Source of the DNA: Leucobacter exalbidus
Lineage (GTDB): Bacteria; Actinomycetota; Actinomycetes; Actinomycetales; Microbacteriaceae
Assembly: GCF_017834145.1 (NCBI RefSeq)
Contig: NZ_JAFIDA010000001.1
Coordinates: 372,001-436,000 of the forward strand
Direction of reading: 5' to 3'
Length of the DNA: 64,000 nucleotides
In this document: positions 37,060 to 45,066 of the stretch, piece by piece
Layout: every line of letters starts with the position of its first letter
How positions within the stretch are numbered: position 1 is the stretch's first letter
The notes under the pieces: generated by a model
Databases searched by the model: none
Told to the model about the DNA's origin: nothing
Seen by the model: the letters and a program-made list of their open reading frames with translations, nothing else
Program-made: the position numbers and the translations under genes

Positions 37060-38197
37060 ATGTTCACAGCACCTCCGCTCGATTCCGCCGAGCAAGCGGT
37101 CAGAGACCGCATCGAAGTGCTAAATGAAGAACTTCGGCTGCACCTTTGCCTGGGCTACAGATGGACTGGTGCTCTGCGTCGCACGACGCTGGCCAGAAAT
37201 ATCCAGGGCTCGAATAGCATCGAGGGTATTCTTGCCAGCGTTGATGAGGTGAGCGCGATCGCGGCGGGCGAGACTCCCGCATCGGTAAGCCAGGAGACGA
37301 GCCAAGCGCTGGCCGGGTATCAGTTAGCGATGGCCTACGTGCTGCAGCTGGCGCAGGGTGCGTTTAACTTTGATGCGTCCTTGATTCGCAGCCTGCACTT
37401 CATGGTCACTTCGTATGATCCTTCTAAATGGCCTGGTCGTTTCAGAACTGGCCCGGTGTATGTGATCCAGGAGACCACGGGGGATAACGCCCATGAGGGT
37501 GCCCCTGGCAATCAGGCAGAACCGCTGATGATGCCTTTGCGGCGGGTGCACTGAGCGGTAAGGACCCGCTGATCGCTGCGGCCATGGCTCATCTGAACTT
37601 CGTCTTGATCCATCCATTCAAGGACGGTAATGGGCGGATGGCCCGCATTATTCAAAGTCTCACGCTTGCCAAGGCCAGCGACTCAGCGCCAATCTTTATG
37701 GGAATCGAAGAGTTTCTGGGGCGTCGCACACAGGCTTACTACGATGTTCTTGCTCAGGTCGGTCAGGGGAACTGGGCAACCGCGGATCGTAATTCAGAAG
37801 CTGCACGCCCCTGGGTGCGGTTCATACTAACGGCGCACTTCAACCAGGCTTCCGAACTCAAGCATCGAATCACCTCCGCCGGCAAGGCCGCCGTCAAGAT
37901 GGAAGAACTGGCCGCGGCTGCTGTTCTACCTGAGCGGGCGGTGGAGGTGCTCTCCGCTGCCCTGTTTGGTGGCACAACCACTCGATCCCGGTATCTGGCA
38001 GCTCTCGAAGAAATCGGAGAGGTTATCTCGGAACAGATGGCTTCTCGTGACCTCACGGCTCTCGTTAAAGCTGGGTTACTCGCGTCACACAGTGACAAGC
38101 GGGGCGATGGTACTCACCGGGCAAAGTGGTGCAAGAAGCGGCACGCGAGGCTGGTCTCGGTAGGGCGTGGCGCGACACTGATCCGTTCGCGAATTAG
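37060..38197 (+). pseudogene. Frameshifted Fic family protein (class II, AMPylator-type)
   Basis: The reading frame from 37060 gives the N-terminal half, with the inhibitory-helix motif SNSIEG in NIQGSNSIEGIL and the flap PGRFRTGPVYVIQE. It runs off frame near 37530. One base later in frame it continues as DAFAAGALSGKDPLIAAAM into the intact catalytic motif HPFKDGNGR (about 37611-37637) and the C-terminal winged helix. A second one-base slip near 38100 restores a plausible end, RWYSPGKVVQEAAREAG to DTDPFAN and a TAG at 38195. Adding one base at each site gives 379 codons, the normal length. Both slips are losses next to G runs. The gene is probably dead, unless these are assembly errors. Confidence 0.85.
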
Positions 38198-38261
38198 CGT
38201 CGTGGGACAGCTGGTAGTGAAGCGGGGCAGCATGAGTTGCGAGTCCAGCTAGGCTGAAGGC

Positions 38262-38921
38262 ATGACGCACCCCCGGTATCGATTCAGCTGCACACGCACC
38301 ACGGCAGTGCTGGCCACGGTAGCCGCCCTTGCCCTCACAGGGTGTGGCGCAGAAGCTCCGGGGGCTCAACCGAAATCACTTCAGGCAACAGAACCGACTA
38401 CGCCCGGTGCTGTTGAAAAGATTTCAGAGCCCGCCCCAACGCCAGAAGCAGAGGAACCTCCTGCAGTGGGTCCAATACTGCCTGCCACGTGTGAAGAGGT
38501 TATTCCGTTAGAGGTAGTCAAAGGCTATTCAGAATATATCGAGTTCATGGACACAGGCGCGGCGGTTGAACCGTTGCTTGAAAACAGGCTCGGTCCTGCG
38601 ACTATGGCAGCTCTGCAAGGCGGATCTCAGCAGATCTATTGCAGCTGGGGGATACCTCAGTCAGATGGTGGCGTGGATCTCGGGTTGGCGGCCATTAGCG
38701 ACCAAACCGCAGCCGATCTCACGTCAGCTCTACGTGACTCCGTGTACGTTGAGCTCGACGCAATCGGCGAAGAAGTCGTATTTGATCAGGGCCCGAGCTC
38801 TGAACACAGGTACCTTGACACCATCATCATTGGGGATGGCCTGCTCGTCGTCTCCACAGGCACTCTTCAAGGAAATTTTGCTCGAGACGCCTGGGATCTG
38901 GTGACAGGGAGAACCGAGTAA
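38262..38921 (+). CDS. Hypothetical lipoprotein
   Basis: A 219-residue secreted lipoprotein. The signal peptide (VLATVAALALTGCG) has an LTGC lipobox with the lipidated Cys at about residue 28. A Pro/Glu/Thr-rich spacer (about 30-70) is followed by a folded domain with two Cys (ATCEEVIPLEVV and QQIYCSWGIPQ) that may form a disulfide. No family is recognised. The ATG follows TAGGCT (38250-38255) by six bases, suggesting a leaderless mRNA. It is the only intact gene between IR1 and the tRNA-Met, and its GC is lower than the core genes. Confidence 0.75.
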   Translation: MTHPRYRFSCTRTTAVLATVAALALTGCGAEAPGAQPKSLQATEPTTPGAVEKISEPAPTPEAEEPPAVGPILPATCEEVIPLEVVKGYSEYIEFMDTGAAVEPLLENRLGPATMAALQGGSQQIYCSWGIPQSDGGVDLGLAAISDQTAADLTSALRDSVYVELDAIGEEVVFDQGPSSEHRYLDTIIIGDGLLVVSTGTLQGNFARDAWDLVTGRTE

Positions 38922-39089
38922 CGGGACTCTGGATCGGCGAGATCCCTACCCGCCCACCACGAGGCTCATGTCTTAGTAGGAATCCTATCTGAGGCGGTCG
39001 AACGCGTGGCAATACACCCCGCCAGAAGCGGCACCCGTGGCGTAACTGTCCTGCTTTTGGGATGAGTTCACGAAAAGGGTTGCGCATGG

Positions 39090-39118
39090 TTAAAACATGC
39101 CGCGCGCCGATTTATACT
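39090..39118 (+). promoter_or_regulatory. Promoter of the DUF3592 pseudogene
   Basis: TTAAAA (39090-39095), a 17-base spacer and TATACT (39113-39118), six bases before an ATG at 39125. The rest of the 38922-39089 gap shows nothing I can assign. Confidence 0.55.
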
Positions 39119-39124
39119 CGTGAA

Positions 39125-39576
39125 ATGAAAACTAACTTCTGAGATGGTTTGAGCGTTGCCCTCGATGGTGTGGGCATACTCATCGGCGTCGTGGCCTGAT
39201 TAGACGCCTGCGGGAATCTGTGCATATCGTCTCGAGCTGGCCGAGGGCGAACGCAACCATCACCGAGGTGAAGCATTTCCCCGCCATTCTCGAAGACAGC
39301 ACGCCATCAGATCACGGGGTGTACGAGTTCACGACGCCAGAGGGGGCCGTGTTTACGGGGTACGACGAAGAGCCCGTGGAATCAAATCCCGTGGCCGGCA
39401 TGAAGATGGAGGTCGCGTACGACCCGGCGAACCCCAGCACGAGCCACCACACCAAAAATATCAAGAAGCGAATCGGTGGTTGGTTTCTGATCTTCGTAGT
39501 GGTCGACGGAGTGCGCTTCGTCTGTGCCTACCTGCTGTTTGCGGTGGGCATCAGCACATTTATGCAAGCAAGGTGA
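39125..39576 (+). pseudogene. Broken DUF3592-like membrane protein gene
   Basis: From the ATG at 39125 the frame reads MKTNF, a TGA at 39140-39142, then a hydrophobic run DGLSVALDGVGILIGVVA ending at a TGA at 39197. One base over, the frame continues as LIRRLRESVHIVSSWPRANA through a soluble domain (GVYEFTTPEGAVFTGYDEE, AYDPANPST) and a C-terminal membrane helix, stopping at 39576. Helix-soluble-helix with the YDPANPS motif is the DUF3592 layout. TGA at codon 6 is one change from Trp. One inserted base would give 150 residues. A truncated product from the GTG at 39220 is possible but would lack the first helix. Confidence 0.7.
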
Positions 39577-39662
39577 GCTACCAGGCCTGATGACTGAAAC
39601 GCGCATCAGCATTTAAAGAGAATCTGAAGCCAACTGAAATAGTTGAGCATCATTGCATTTGG

Positions 39663-39736
39663 TAGGGCAGGCGGGACTTGAACCCGCGACCGAACGATTA
39701 TGAGTCGTGTGCTCTAACCAACTGAGCTACTGCCCC
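39663..39736 (-). tRNA. tRNA-Met (anticodon CAT)
   Basis: A 74-nt cloverleaf on the minus strand. The acceptor arm GGGGCAG pairs with CTGCCCT (one G-U pair), the anticodon stem is CGACT/... with loop CTCATAA, and the T-loop is GTTCAAG. The anticodon CAT is at 39700-39702. The CGACTCATAATCG arm fits elongator tRNA-Met; a lysidine-modified tRNA-Ile(CAT) is less likely. CCA is not encoded. The decayed region at 36.3-39.6 kb ends at its 3' side. Confidence 0.93.
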
Positions 39737-39942
39737 AAGACAACCCCTTCATCTTACTGGATCGCATCGCCCCGTTTGTACAGGCCGTGGGCGTGCCGCC
39801 AGTCTCGTTGGTGGCCGAGTTGAGGGGGCCCGAAGATGTTACGCACGGCGACAAAGCCCAGCCTTACCTAGCTTGCGCGCATTTCAAAAGGGCGTAGCGT
39901 TAGGGGTGTTCGCATATCGGCGACAGTGAAAGGAACACCTCG

Positions 39943-40431
39943 ATGGCCACCAAGCAGATCACCGTTCCCGCAGCGCAGGGCGACCTTCATCGCCCCACCG
40001 GCGTTGCTCAGTACTTGACCCCCGTGGTCCACGACCTCGTGGCACTTGCCGTGAATGGCAAGCAGGCGCACTGGCACGTGCGCGGCGAAAACTTCATTGG
40101 CGTGCACGAGTTTCTCGATGAGATCGTGGCGCACGCACAAGACGGTTCAGACACGGTCGCCGAGCGCATCGTGGCTTTGGGCTTGCCCCTCGATGCCCGC
40201 ATTGGCACGGTTGCGCAGCGCACAACGACGCCGCAGCTGAGCGACGGCTTCCAGCCCTCGAACGTGACGGTACGCGAGATCGTGGCGCAGCTCGACGCAA
40301 CCATTGCCACCGTCTACGCCGCAGTGAAGGGCCTCGACGACGTCGACCTCGTCAGCCAAGATATCGTGATCGCGTTGGCCCAGCAGCTCGATAAGGATCG
40401 CTGGTTCCTCGTTTCTCACTTCGCCGAGTAA
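39943..40431 (+). CDS. dps: DNA starvation/stationary-phase protection protein Dps
   Basis: A 162-residue Dps ferritin-like protein that stores iron and protects DNA from oxidative damage. The ferroxidase-site residues are recognisable in NGKQAHWHVRGENFIGVHEFLDEIV, and the DTVAERIVALGLPLD segment is typical of the family. The short N-terminus is only weakly basic. An AAAGGA site precedes the ATG. About 75 bases upstream there is GCCTTACCTAG (39861-39871), which resembles one half of the iron-box-like operator before efeU; this is weak evidence for iron control. It lies between tRNA-Met and the efe operon. Confidence 0.94.
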   Translation: MATKQITVPAAQGDLHRPTGVAQYLTPVVHDLVALAVNGKQAHWHVRGENFIGVHEFLDEIVAHAQDGSDTVAERIVALGLPLDARIGTVAQRTTTPQLSDGFQPSNVTVREIVAQLDATIATVYAAVKGLDDVDLVSQDIVIALAQQLDKDRWFLVSHFAE

Positions 40432-40466
40432 CTCTTTCGGCGCTCGAAGCGCCCAGGCTTCACCTC

Positions 40467-40503
40467 AAGCGGGTGTGATCTTCACAGATCACACCCGCTT
40501 TTT
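40467..40503 (+). terminator. Rho-independent terminator of dps
   Basis: A perfect 14-bp stem (40467-40480 with 40487-40500), six-base loop, and a run of five T that starts in the stem. Confidence 0.95.
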
Positions 40504-40568
40504 GCTGCCCACAGCACCGAATTGGCCGTGAAGCGAGTCATCACCCAAAAATCGTGGTACGTTTTTCC

Positions 40569-40586
40569 AGTAAGGCACGCCTTACT
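40569..40586. promoter_or_regulatory. DtxR/IdeR-like iron box upstream of efeU
   Basis: AGTAAGGC-AC-GCCTTACT is an 18-bp inverted repeat with perfect 8-base arms, 32 bases before the efeU start. It resembles the AGGNNAGGCTNNCCT type of iron-dependent repressor site. Iron-repressed control of the efe operon is therefore likely. Confidence 0.65.
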
Positions 40587-40617
40587 AACATCACATGTTG
40601 AGGGAAGGTGAGGGCCG

Positions 40618-41574
40618 ATGCTCGGAACTCTATTGATCGGCCTGCGCGAGGGGCTCGAAGCCGCGCTCGTCGTGAGCGTCTTGCTGGCCTGGGCAAGCCG
40701 CACCGGGCGCCCCGATACCGTGCGCAAAATCTGGCTCGGCGTCGGCAGCGCCGTCGCACTCTCCCTCATCATCGGCGCCACCCTCACCTACGGCGCCTAT
40801 GGGCTCTCGTTCCGTGCGCAAGAAATCATCGGCGGCACGCTCTCGATCGTCGCGGTCATCATGGTGACGTGGATGGTGTTCTGGATGCTGCGCGCCGCCA
40901 AGGGCTTCAGCGGCGAACTGCACAGCAAACTCGAACGCGCCGGCACCGGCTGGGGGATCGCCGCCATCGGCTTCATCTCGGTGGGCCGCGAAGGCATCGA
41001 AACCGCCCTGTTCATCTGGGCCACGACCCGCGCCAGCGACGTCTCACCGCTCGTCGGATTCGTTAGCGCCGTCTCGGGGATCCTGGTGGCGGTGCTGCTG
41101 AGCTGGGCGCTCTTTAGAGGCATGATCCGGATCAATCTCACACGGTTCTTTCGCTGGTCTGGCGTGCTGCTCATCATTTTCGCGGCCGGCGTGCTCGCCT
41201 ATGGCATTCACGACCTACAAGAAGCCGGCGTGCTGCCCGGCCCGTTCGCCCTTGCGCCCGCTGGCGCGAGCGCGTTTGTCGCGCAGTGGTTTGGCGAGAA
41301 TGCGTGGGCATTTCGGGTGCCCCACCTCATTGCCCCCGATGGCATCGTGGCGACCCTGTTGAAGGGCACGCTCGGGTTTGCCCCCGAGATGACGCGCCTC
41401 GAGGTATTCGCTTGGTTCGCGTACCTCGTACCCACTCTCATCGTATTTTTGCGCGGCTCATTCGCGTCGCAGAGTCGCAAGCAGCGGGCAGCAGGGCGCG
41501 CTGACGCTGCCGCGGCCGACGGCGCTGCCGGTACTGAAGCCGTCGCCGCGCAGCAAGTCGCACTGTCGGCCTAA
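40618..41574 (+). CDS. efeU: Iron permease EfeU (FTR1 family)
   Basis: The membrane permease of the EfeUOB iron-uptake system (318 aa), with seven predicted helices. Two REGxE iron-binding motifs are seen, GLREGLEAALVVS near the N-terminus and GREGIETALFIWAT at about residue 125. The last ~35 residues are a hydrophilic Ala-rich tail. It is the first gene of the operon with efeO and efeB. An iron-box-like palindrome lies just upstream and AGGGAAGGTGAGGG gives the ribosome site. Confidence 0.95.
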   Translation: MLGTLLIGLREGLEAALVVSVLLAWASRTGRPDTVRKIWLGVGSAVALSLIIGATLTYGAYGLSFRAQEIIGGTLSIVAVIMVTWMVFWMLRAAKGFSGELHSKLERAGTGWGIAAIGFISVGREGIETALFIWATTRASDVSPLVGFVSAVSGILVAVLLSWALFRGMIRINLTRFFRWSGVLLIIFAAGVLAYGIHDLQEAGVLPGPFALAPAGASAFVAQWFGENAWAFRVPHLIAPDGIVATLLKGTLGFAPEMTRLEVFAWFAYLVPTLIVFLRGSFASQSRKQRAAGRADAAAADGAAGTEAVAAQQVALSA

Positions 41575-41616
41575 CCTACTTTCTTTCACCCACCAACTAC
41601 CTCATAAGGATCTTCC

Positions 41617-42807
41617 GTGCACCACAAGTACGCCCTCCCCGCGACCTGCGCGGCCGCCGCTGCAACGATGCTGCTGCTCACCGGCTGCGTGCCCAATGCC
41701 GCGCCCAGCGCGACGAGCATTGCCGTCACCTCCACCGACACCGACTGCGTGGTCGAGACCGCGACGGCCGCGGGTGGCACCATCACGTTCACGGTTAAGA
41801 ACGACGGCAAGAAGGTGAGCGAGTTTTATGTGCTCGGCAGTAACGAGCTCACCATCGTGGGTGAGGTCGAGAACATCGCCCCCGGCGCAAGCCGCGACCT
41901 CACCATTCAGGCCGGTCCCGGTGACTACTTCACGAGCTGCAAGCCGGGCATGATCGGCGCCGGAGTGGGGCAGGCCGCCTTCACCATCACGGGCGATGAG
42001 GTGCAGACCAGCCCCGAAGAAGAAGCCATCGTTGCGCAGTACATCGCGTATGTGAAGGCGCAGAGTGAAGAGCTCGTGCCGCAGGTGCAGGCGTTCGTTG
42101 CGGCGTATGTGGCTGGCGATGACGCCGAAGCCAAGCGGCTCTTTCCGATCGCCCGCATCAACTACGAGCGCATCGAGCCCACCGCCGAGCAGTTTGGCGA
42201 CCTCGACCCCAAGATTGACTACCGCAAGCCGGGCGCCGATGAAGAAGGCCTGCCCTTCACCGGGTTCCACCGCATCGAGATGGATCTGTGGAACGAACAG
42301 GCTGTCGCCGCAGGCCGCTACACCGGCGACGATGATCTCACCCCGCTGACCCCCGCCGAACGCAAGGTCGTGGGCGACCAGTTGGTGGTTGATATTACCG
42401 AGCTCAAGGACAAAGTCGCGAGCCCCGAGTTCACGCTGACCCTCGCCGATATTACGGAGGGCGCGAAGGGGCTGCTCGATGAGATCGCGGCCCCCGATGG
42501 CAAGCTTCCCGGCGAAGAGAACGAGTTCTCGCACACCGATCTCTACGACTTCACGGCCAACGTTGAGGGCGCCCAGGTCGCCCTCGACACGGTGCGCCCG
42601 CTCGCGGCGGGCGACCCCGAGCTCGTGACCGAACTCGACGACCGCTTCGCGAGCATGCTCGAACTGCTTGCGACCTACGGCTCCTACGAGGATGGCTTCG
42701 TGTCGTACGACACCGTCACACAGGCCGAACGCAACGATCTCGCGGCGGCGCTCACGGCGCTGAGCGAGCCGCTGTCGCGCCTCACCGCTGCGGTCGTGCA
42801 GGGCTAA
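41617..42807 (+). CDS. efeO: EfeO iron-binding lipoprotein (cupredoxin + M75 domain)
   Basis: A 396-residue exported protein that binds iron outside the membrane and passes it to EfeU. A lipoprotein signal (MLLLTGC, Cys about residue 24) is followed by a cupredoxin-like domain (about 30-125, with GPGDYFTSCKPGM) and an imelysin/M75 domain (about 145-396) with the GFHRIEMDLW motif that contains HxxE. The GTG start is preceded by AAGGA. efeB begins two bases after the stop. Lipid anchoring, rather than free periplasmic EfeO, is usual in Gram-positives. Confidence 0.94.
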   Translation: MHHKYALPATCAAAAATMLLLTGCVPNAAPSATSIAVTSTDTDCVVETATAAGGTITFTVKNDGKKVSEFYVLGSNELTIVGEVENIAPGASRDLTIQAGPGDYFTSCKPGMIGAGVGQAAFTITGDEVQTSPEEEAIVAQYIAYVKAQSEELVPQVQAFVAAYVAGDDAEAKRLFPIARINYERIEPTAEQFGDLDPKIDYRKPGADEEGLPFTGFHRIEMDLWNEQAVAAGRYTGDDDLTPLTPAERKVVGDQLVVDITELKDKVASPEFTLTLADITEGAKGLLDEIAAPDGKLPGEENEFSHTDLYDFTANVEGAQVALDTVRPLAAGDPELVTELDDRFASMLELLATYGSYEDGFVSYDTVTQAERNDLAAALTALSEPLSRLTAAVVQG

Positions 42808-42809
42808 CG

Positions 42810-44111
42810 ATGGCCGTGCGTCCCACTAGGCGAGGGCTGTTCGGCCTCGCAGGCGCCGGTGCCGCCGGCCTCCTCGTCGGCGGCACCGGCGGTATCGCCG
42901 CGGCCGGGGGAGTGCCCGGCATCGCCGGGGTGCCCGCGCTCTCGGGTGGCCGAGACGGTGGCCGCCAGGCCACCGTGCCGTTTTATGGGGCGCACCAGGC
43001 GGGCATCGTGACGCCCGCCCAAGACCGGCTGCACTTTGCTTCGTTTACGATGCTCGCCGGCACCGGCCGCGACGACCTGATTGCGCTGCTGCGCGACTGG
43101 AGCGAAGCGGCCAGCATGCTGACCCAGGGCAAGCCCGTGGGCACCGGCGTCGAACCAGACTCACTGCTGCTGCCGCCCGATGACACCGGCGAGGCTGAGG
43201 GGCTCGGATCGGGCCACCTCACGCTCACCTTTGGCCTTGGCCGTGCACTGTTTGTGGGCGCAGCTGACGATGCGGGTGAGGCTGATCCGTATGGGATCCG
43301 GGGTCGCTTGCCTCAGGCATTTGAGCCGCTGCCGTCGTTCGCCTTCGACCTGCTCGCGCCCGGCTACACCGGGGGCGACCTGTGCGTGCAGGCGTGCGCC
43401 GATGACCCGCAGGTTGCCGTGCACGCGATACGTAATCTCGCGCGCATCGCCGCGGGCCGCGCCCACCTGCGCTGGAGCCAGCTCGGGTTCGGCCGCACCG
43501 CATCGACCTCGCGCGCGCAAGACACCCCGCGCAACCTCTTCGGGTTCAAGGATGGCACCGCGAACCTGATGGCTGAGGATGATGGGGAACTCGCCGAGCA
43601 CCTGTGGGCGGGTGACGAAGCTCCCGAGTGGCTGCGCGGCGGCAGCTACCTCGTGGCCCGCAAGATTCAGATGACGATCGAGTCGTGGGATCGCTCCTCG
43701 CTCGCTGAGCAAGAGCGCATCTTTGGGCGCACGAAGCTTGCGGGCGGGCCGCTCTCGGGCGGCGAGGAATTCACGGAGCCCGATTTTACTGCCCCGGATC
43801 CCGAACAGACGGCGCAGCCCGCGATTGACATCGCGGCCCACATGCGCCTCGCACACCCCTTGCACAATGGCGGGGCGCGGATGCTACGCCGCGGCTATAA
43901 CTACGTCGATGGCTCGAATGAGCTCGGTCAGCTTTCTGCCGGGCTGTTTTTCATCTCGTATCAGCGTGACCCCGCCACGTTCGTGCGGGTGCAGCGGTCG
44001 TTGAAACCCGATCTACTAAACGAATACATCAGGCACATTGGCTCGGGGCTGTGGGCGGTGCCTGCGGGCGCGGCCCGCGGCGAGTTTATTGCGCAGGCGC
44101 TGTTCGAGTAG
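42810..44111 (+). CDS. efeB: Deferrochelatase/peroxidase EfeB (DyP-type)
   Basis: A 433-residue haem peroxidase of the DyP family, the third component of EfeUOB. The twin-arginine signal RRGLFGLAGAG predicts folded export by Tat. The catalytic Asp is in GFKDGTANL and the C-terminal domain has AHMRLAHPLHNGGARMLRRG and the haem-pocket Arg region. It is thought to oxidise ferrous iron or haem on the cell surface. The stop is followed by a short 45-base gap to a convergent gene. Confidence 0.95.
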   Translation: MAVRPTRRGLFGLAGAGAAGLLVGGTGGIAAAGGVPGIAGVPALSGGRDGGRQATVPFYGAHQAGIVTPAQDRLHFASFTMLAGTGRDDLIALLRDWSEAASMLTQGKPVGTGVEPDSLLLPPDDTGEAEGLGSGHLTLTFGLGRALFVGAADDAGEADPYGIRGRLPQAFEPLPSFAFDLLAPGYTGGDLCVQACADDPQVAVHAIRNLARIAAGRAHLRWSQLGFGRTASTSRAQDTPRNLFGFKDGTANLMAEDDGELAEHLWAGDEAPEWLRGGSYLVARKIQMTIESWDRSSLAEQERIFGRTKLAGGPLSGGEEFTEPDFTAPDPEQTAQPAIDIAAHMRLAHPLHNGGARMLRRGYNYVDGSNELGQLSAGLFFISYQRDPATFVRVQRSLKPDLLNEYIRHIGSGLWAVPAGAARGEFIAQALFE

Positions 44112-44155
44112 GGCAGGCTGGGCGAACGGTCGCGTCGGGGCGCCGGTAACAAAGG

Positions 44156-44947
44156 TTAGACGGAGAACAGCGCGTCTTCGTTCAGCGGCTCTTCAGCGAT
44201 CGCCTCAGTACCACCCGATGAGATGTACTCCTCGACGAAGCGGCCGAGCACCATGTGCGATGCGCGCACATCTGCGCGTTCAACGCCCTCGATGATCGAA
44301 TCCACTTCGCTGGGTTCGAAGTAGCCGTGATTGGCGTAGGTGCGCACCCTCGATGTGAACGAAGCGGTGTCGAGCTCGGGGTGAAACTGCGTCGCGTAGA
44401 CATTGCGGCCCACCCGAAAGGCCTGCACTGGGCAGCTGGGTGAGCTGGCGAGCACCACGACCGAATCGGGCACCTCGCTGATCGCTTCCTTGTGCCCCAC
44501 AAAGGCGTCGAACGTGGCGGGCAGCTGGTGCAGCAGCGGGTCGTGTTGGCCGGCCTCGGTGAGGCTGATGCGCATCGCCTGTGAGCTCTCGCCAAACGTG
44601 CGGTCGACCTTGGCGCCCTGGTGCGCACCTATGGTGCCAATGCCGTAGCAGACACCCAAGAACGGAAAGTCGATGCGCACGACCTCGGTGAGCAGCTCGG
44701 CGAGCTCAGCTTCCACCCGCAGTTCGGTGGGCGACTTGCGTTCGGCTGGCTCGCTCACCGTAAACGGGCTGCCCGCCAAGATGATGCCCGAGTAGGCCGA
44801 AAAGTTGATGGTGCCCAGGGGGCCCGACTCAATGCGTCGCCATTCAAGGTCCTCAGGGAGGAGGCCCGTGAGGCGACAGTAAGCCGCATGTTCGTCTGCG
44901 GCCTCGGTGTCTTCACCACGCGTGGTGATGAGCAAAAAAGGCTTCAT
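44156..44947 (-). CDS. Class I glutamine amidotransferase-like protein (GMP-synthase-like)
   Basis: A 263-residue protein with a complete triad of a class I GATase: Cys in FLGVCYGIGT, His and Glu in ATQFHPELD. The upstream strand LITTRGEDTEAADEHAAY and YSGIILAGSPFTV are usual for stand-alone GATase1 proteins annotated as GMP synthase-like. There is no synthetase partner nearby, so the acceptor is unknown. The ATG at 44947 follows TACGGT (44955-44960, minus strand) by seven bases, which supports this start over an earlier one and suggests a leaderless transcript. Confidence 0.85.
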   Translation of the reverse strand: MKPFLLITTRGEDTEAADEHAAYCRLTGLLPEDLEWRRIESGPLGTINFSAYSGIILAGSPFTVSEPAERKSPTELRVEAELAELLTEVVRIDFPFLGVCYGIGTIGAHQGAKVDRTFGESSQAMRISLTEAGQHDPLLHQLPATFDAFVGHKEAISEVPDSVVVLASSPSCPVQAFRVGRNVYATQFHPELDTASFTSRVRTYANHGYFEPSEVDSIIEGVERADVRASHMVLGRFVEEYISSGGTEAIAEEPLNEDALFSV

Positions 44948-44992
44948 ATCAAGTACCGTATCGCGCGACCGGTCGCCGCGCATGCGTGAGAC

Positions 44993-45047
44993 GCCGCGGC
45001 CGCAATACTCCGTAACCCGTGATGGTGTGGAATACTGCGGCCGCGGC
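44993..45047 (-). terminator. Hairpin ending the fatty-acid operon
   Basis: Arms of 19 bases (44993-45011 and 45029-45047) with two mismatches, G-U compatible in the RNA, lie 20 bases after the minus-strand fabF stop. No U-tract. Confidence 0.75.
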
Positions 45048-45066
45048 TGAGGTGAGTGGCTAGAGA

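Noticed and set aside
37584-38252. A separate Fic-domain gene starting at 37584
   Set aside because: It has no ribosome site, and joining it to the frame at 37060 restores a full-length Fic protein; its last codons are in the wrong frame compared with the natural end at 38195.
39220-39576. A complete small gene starting at GTG 39220
   Set aside because: The sequence upstream continues the protein in two frames with a hydrophobic N-terminus, and a good promoter precedes the ATG at 39125, so it is better read as a broken longer gene.
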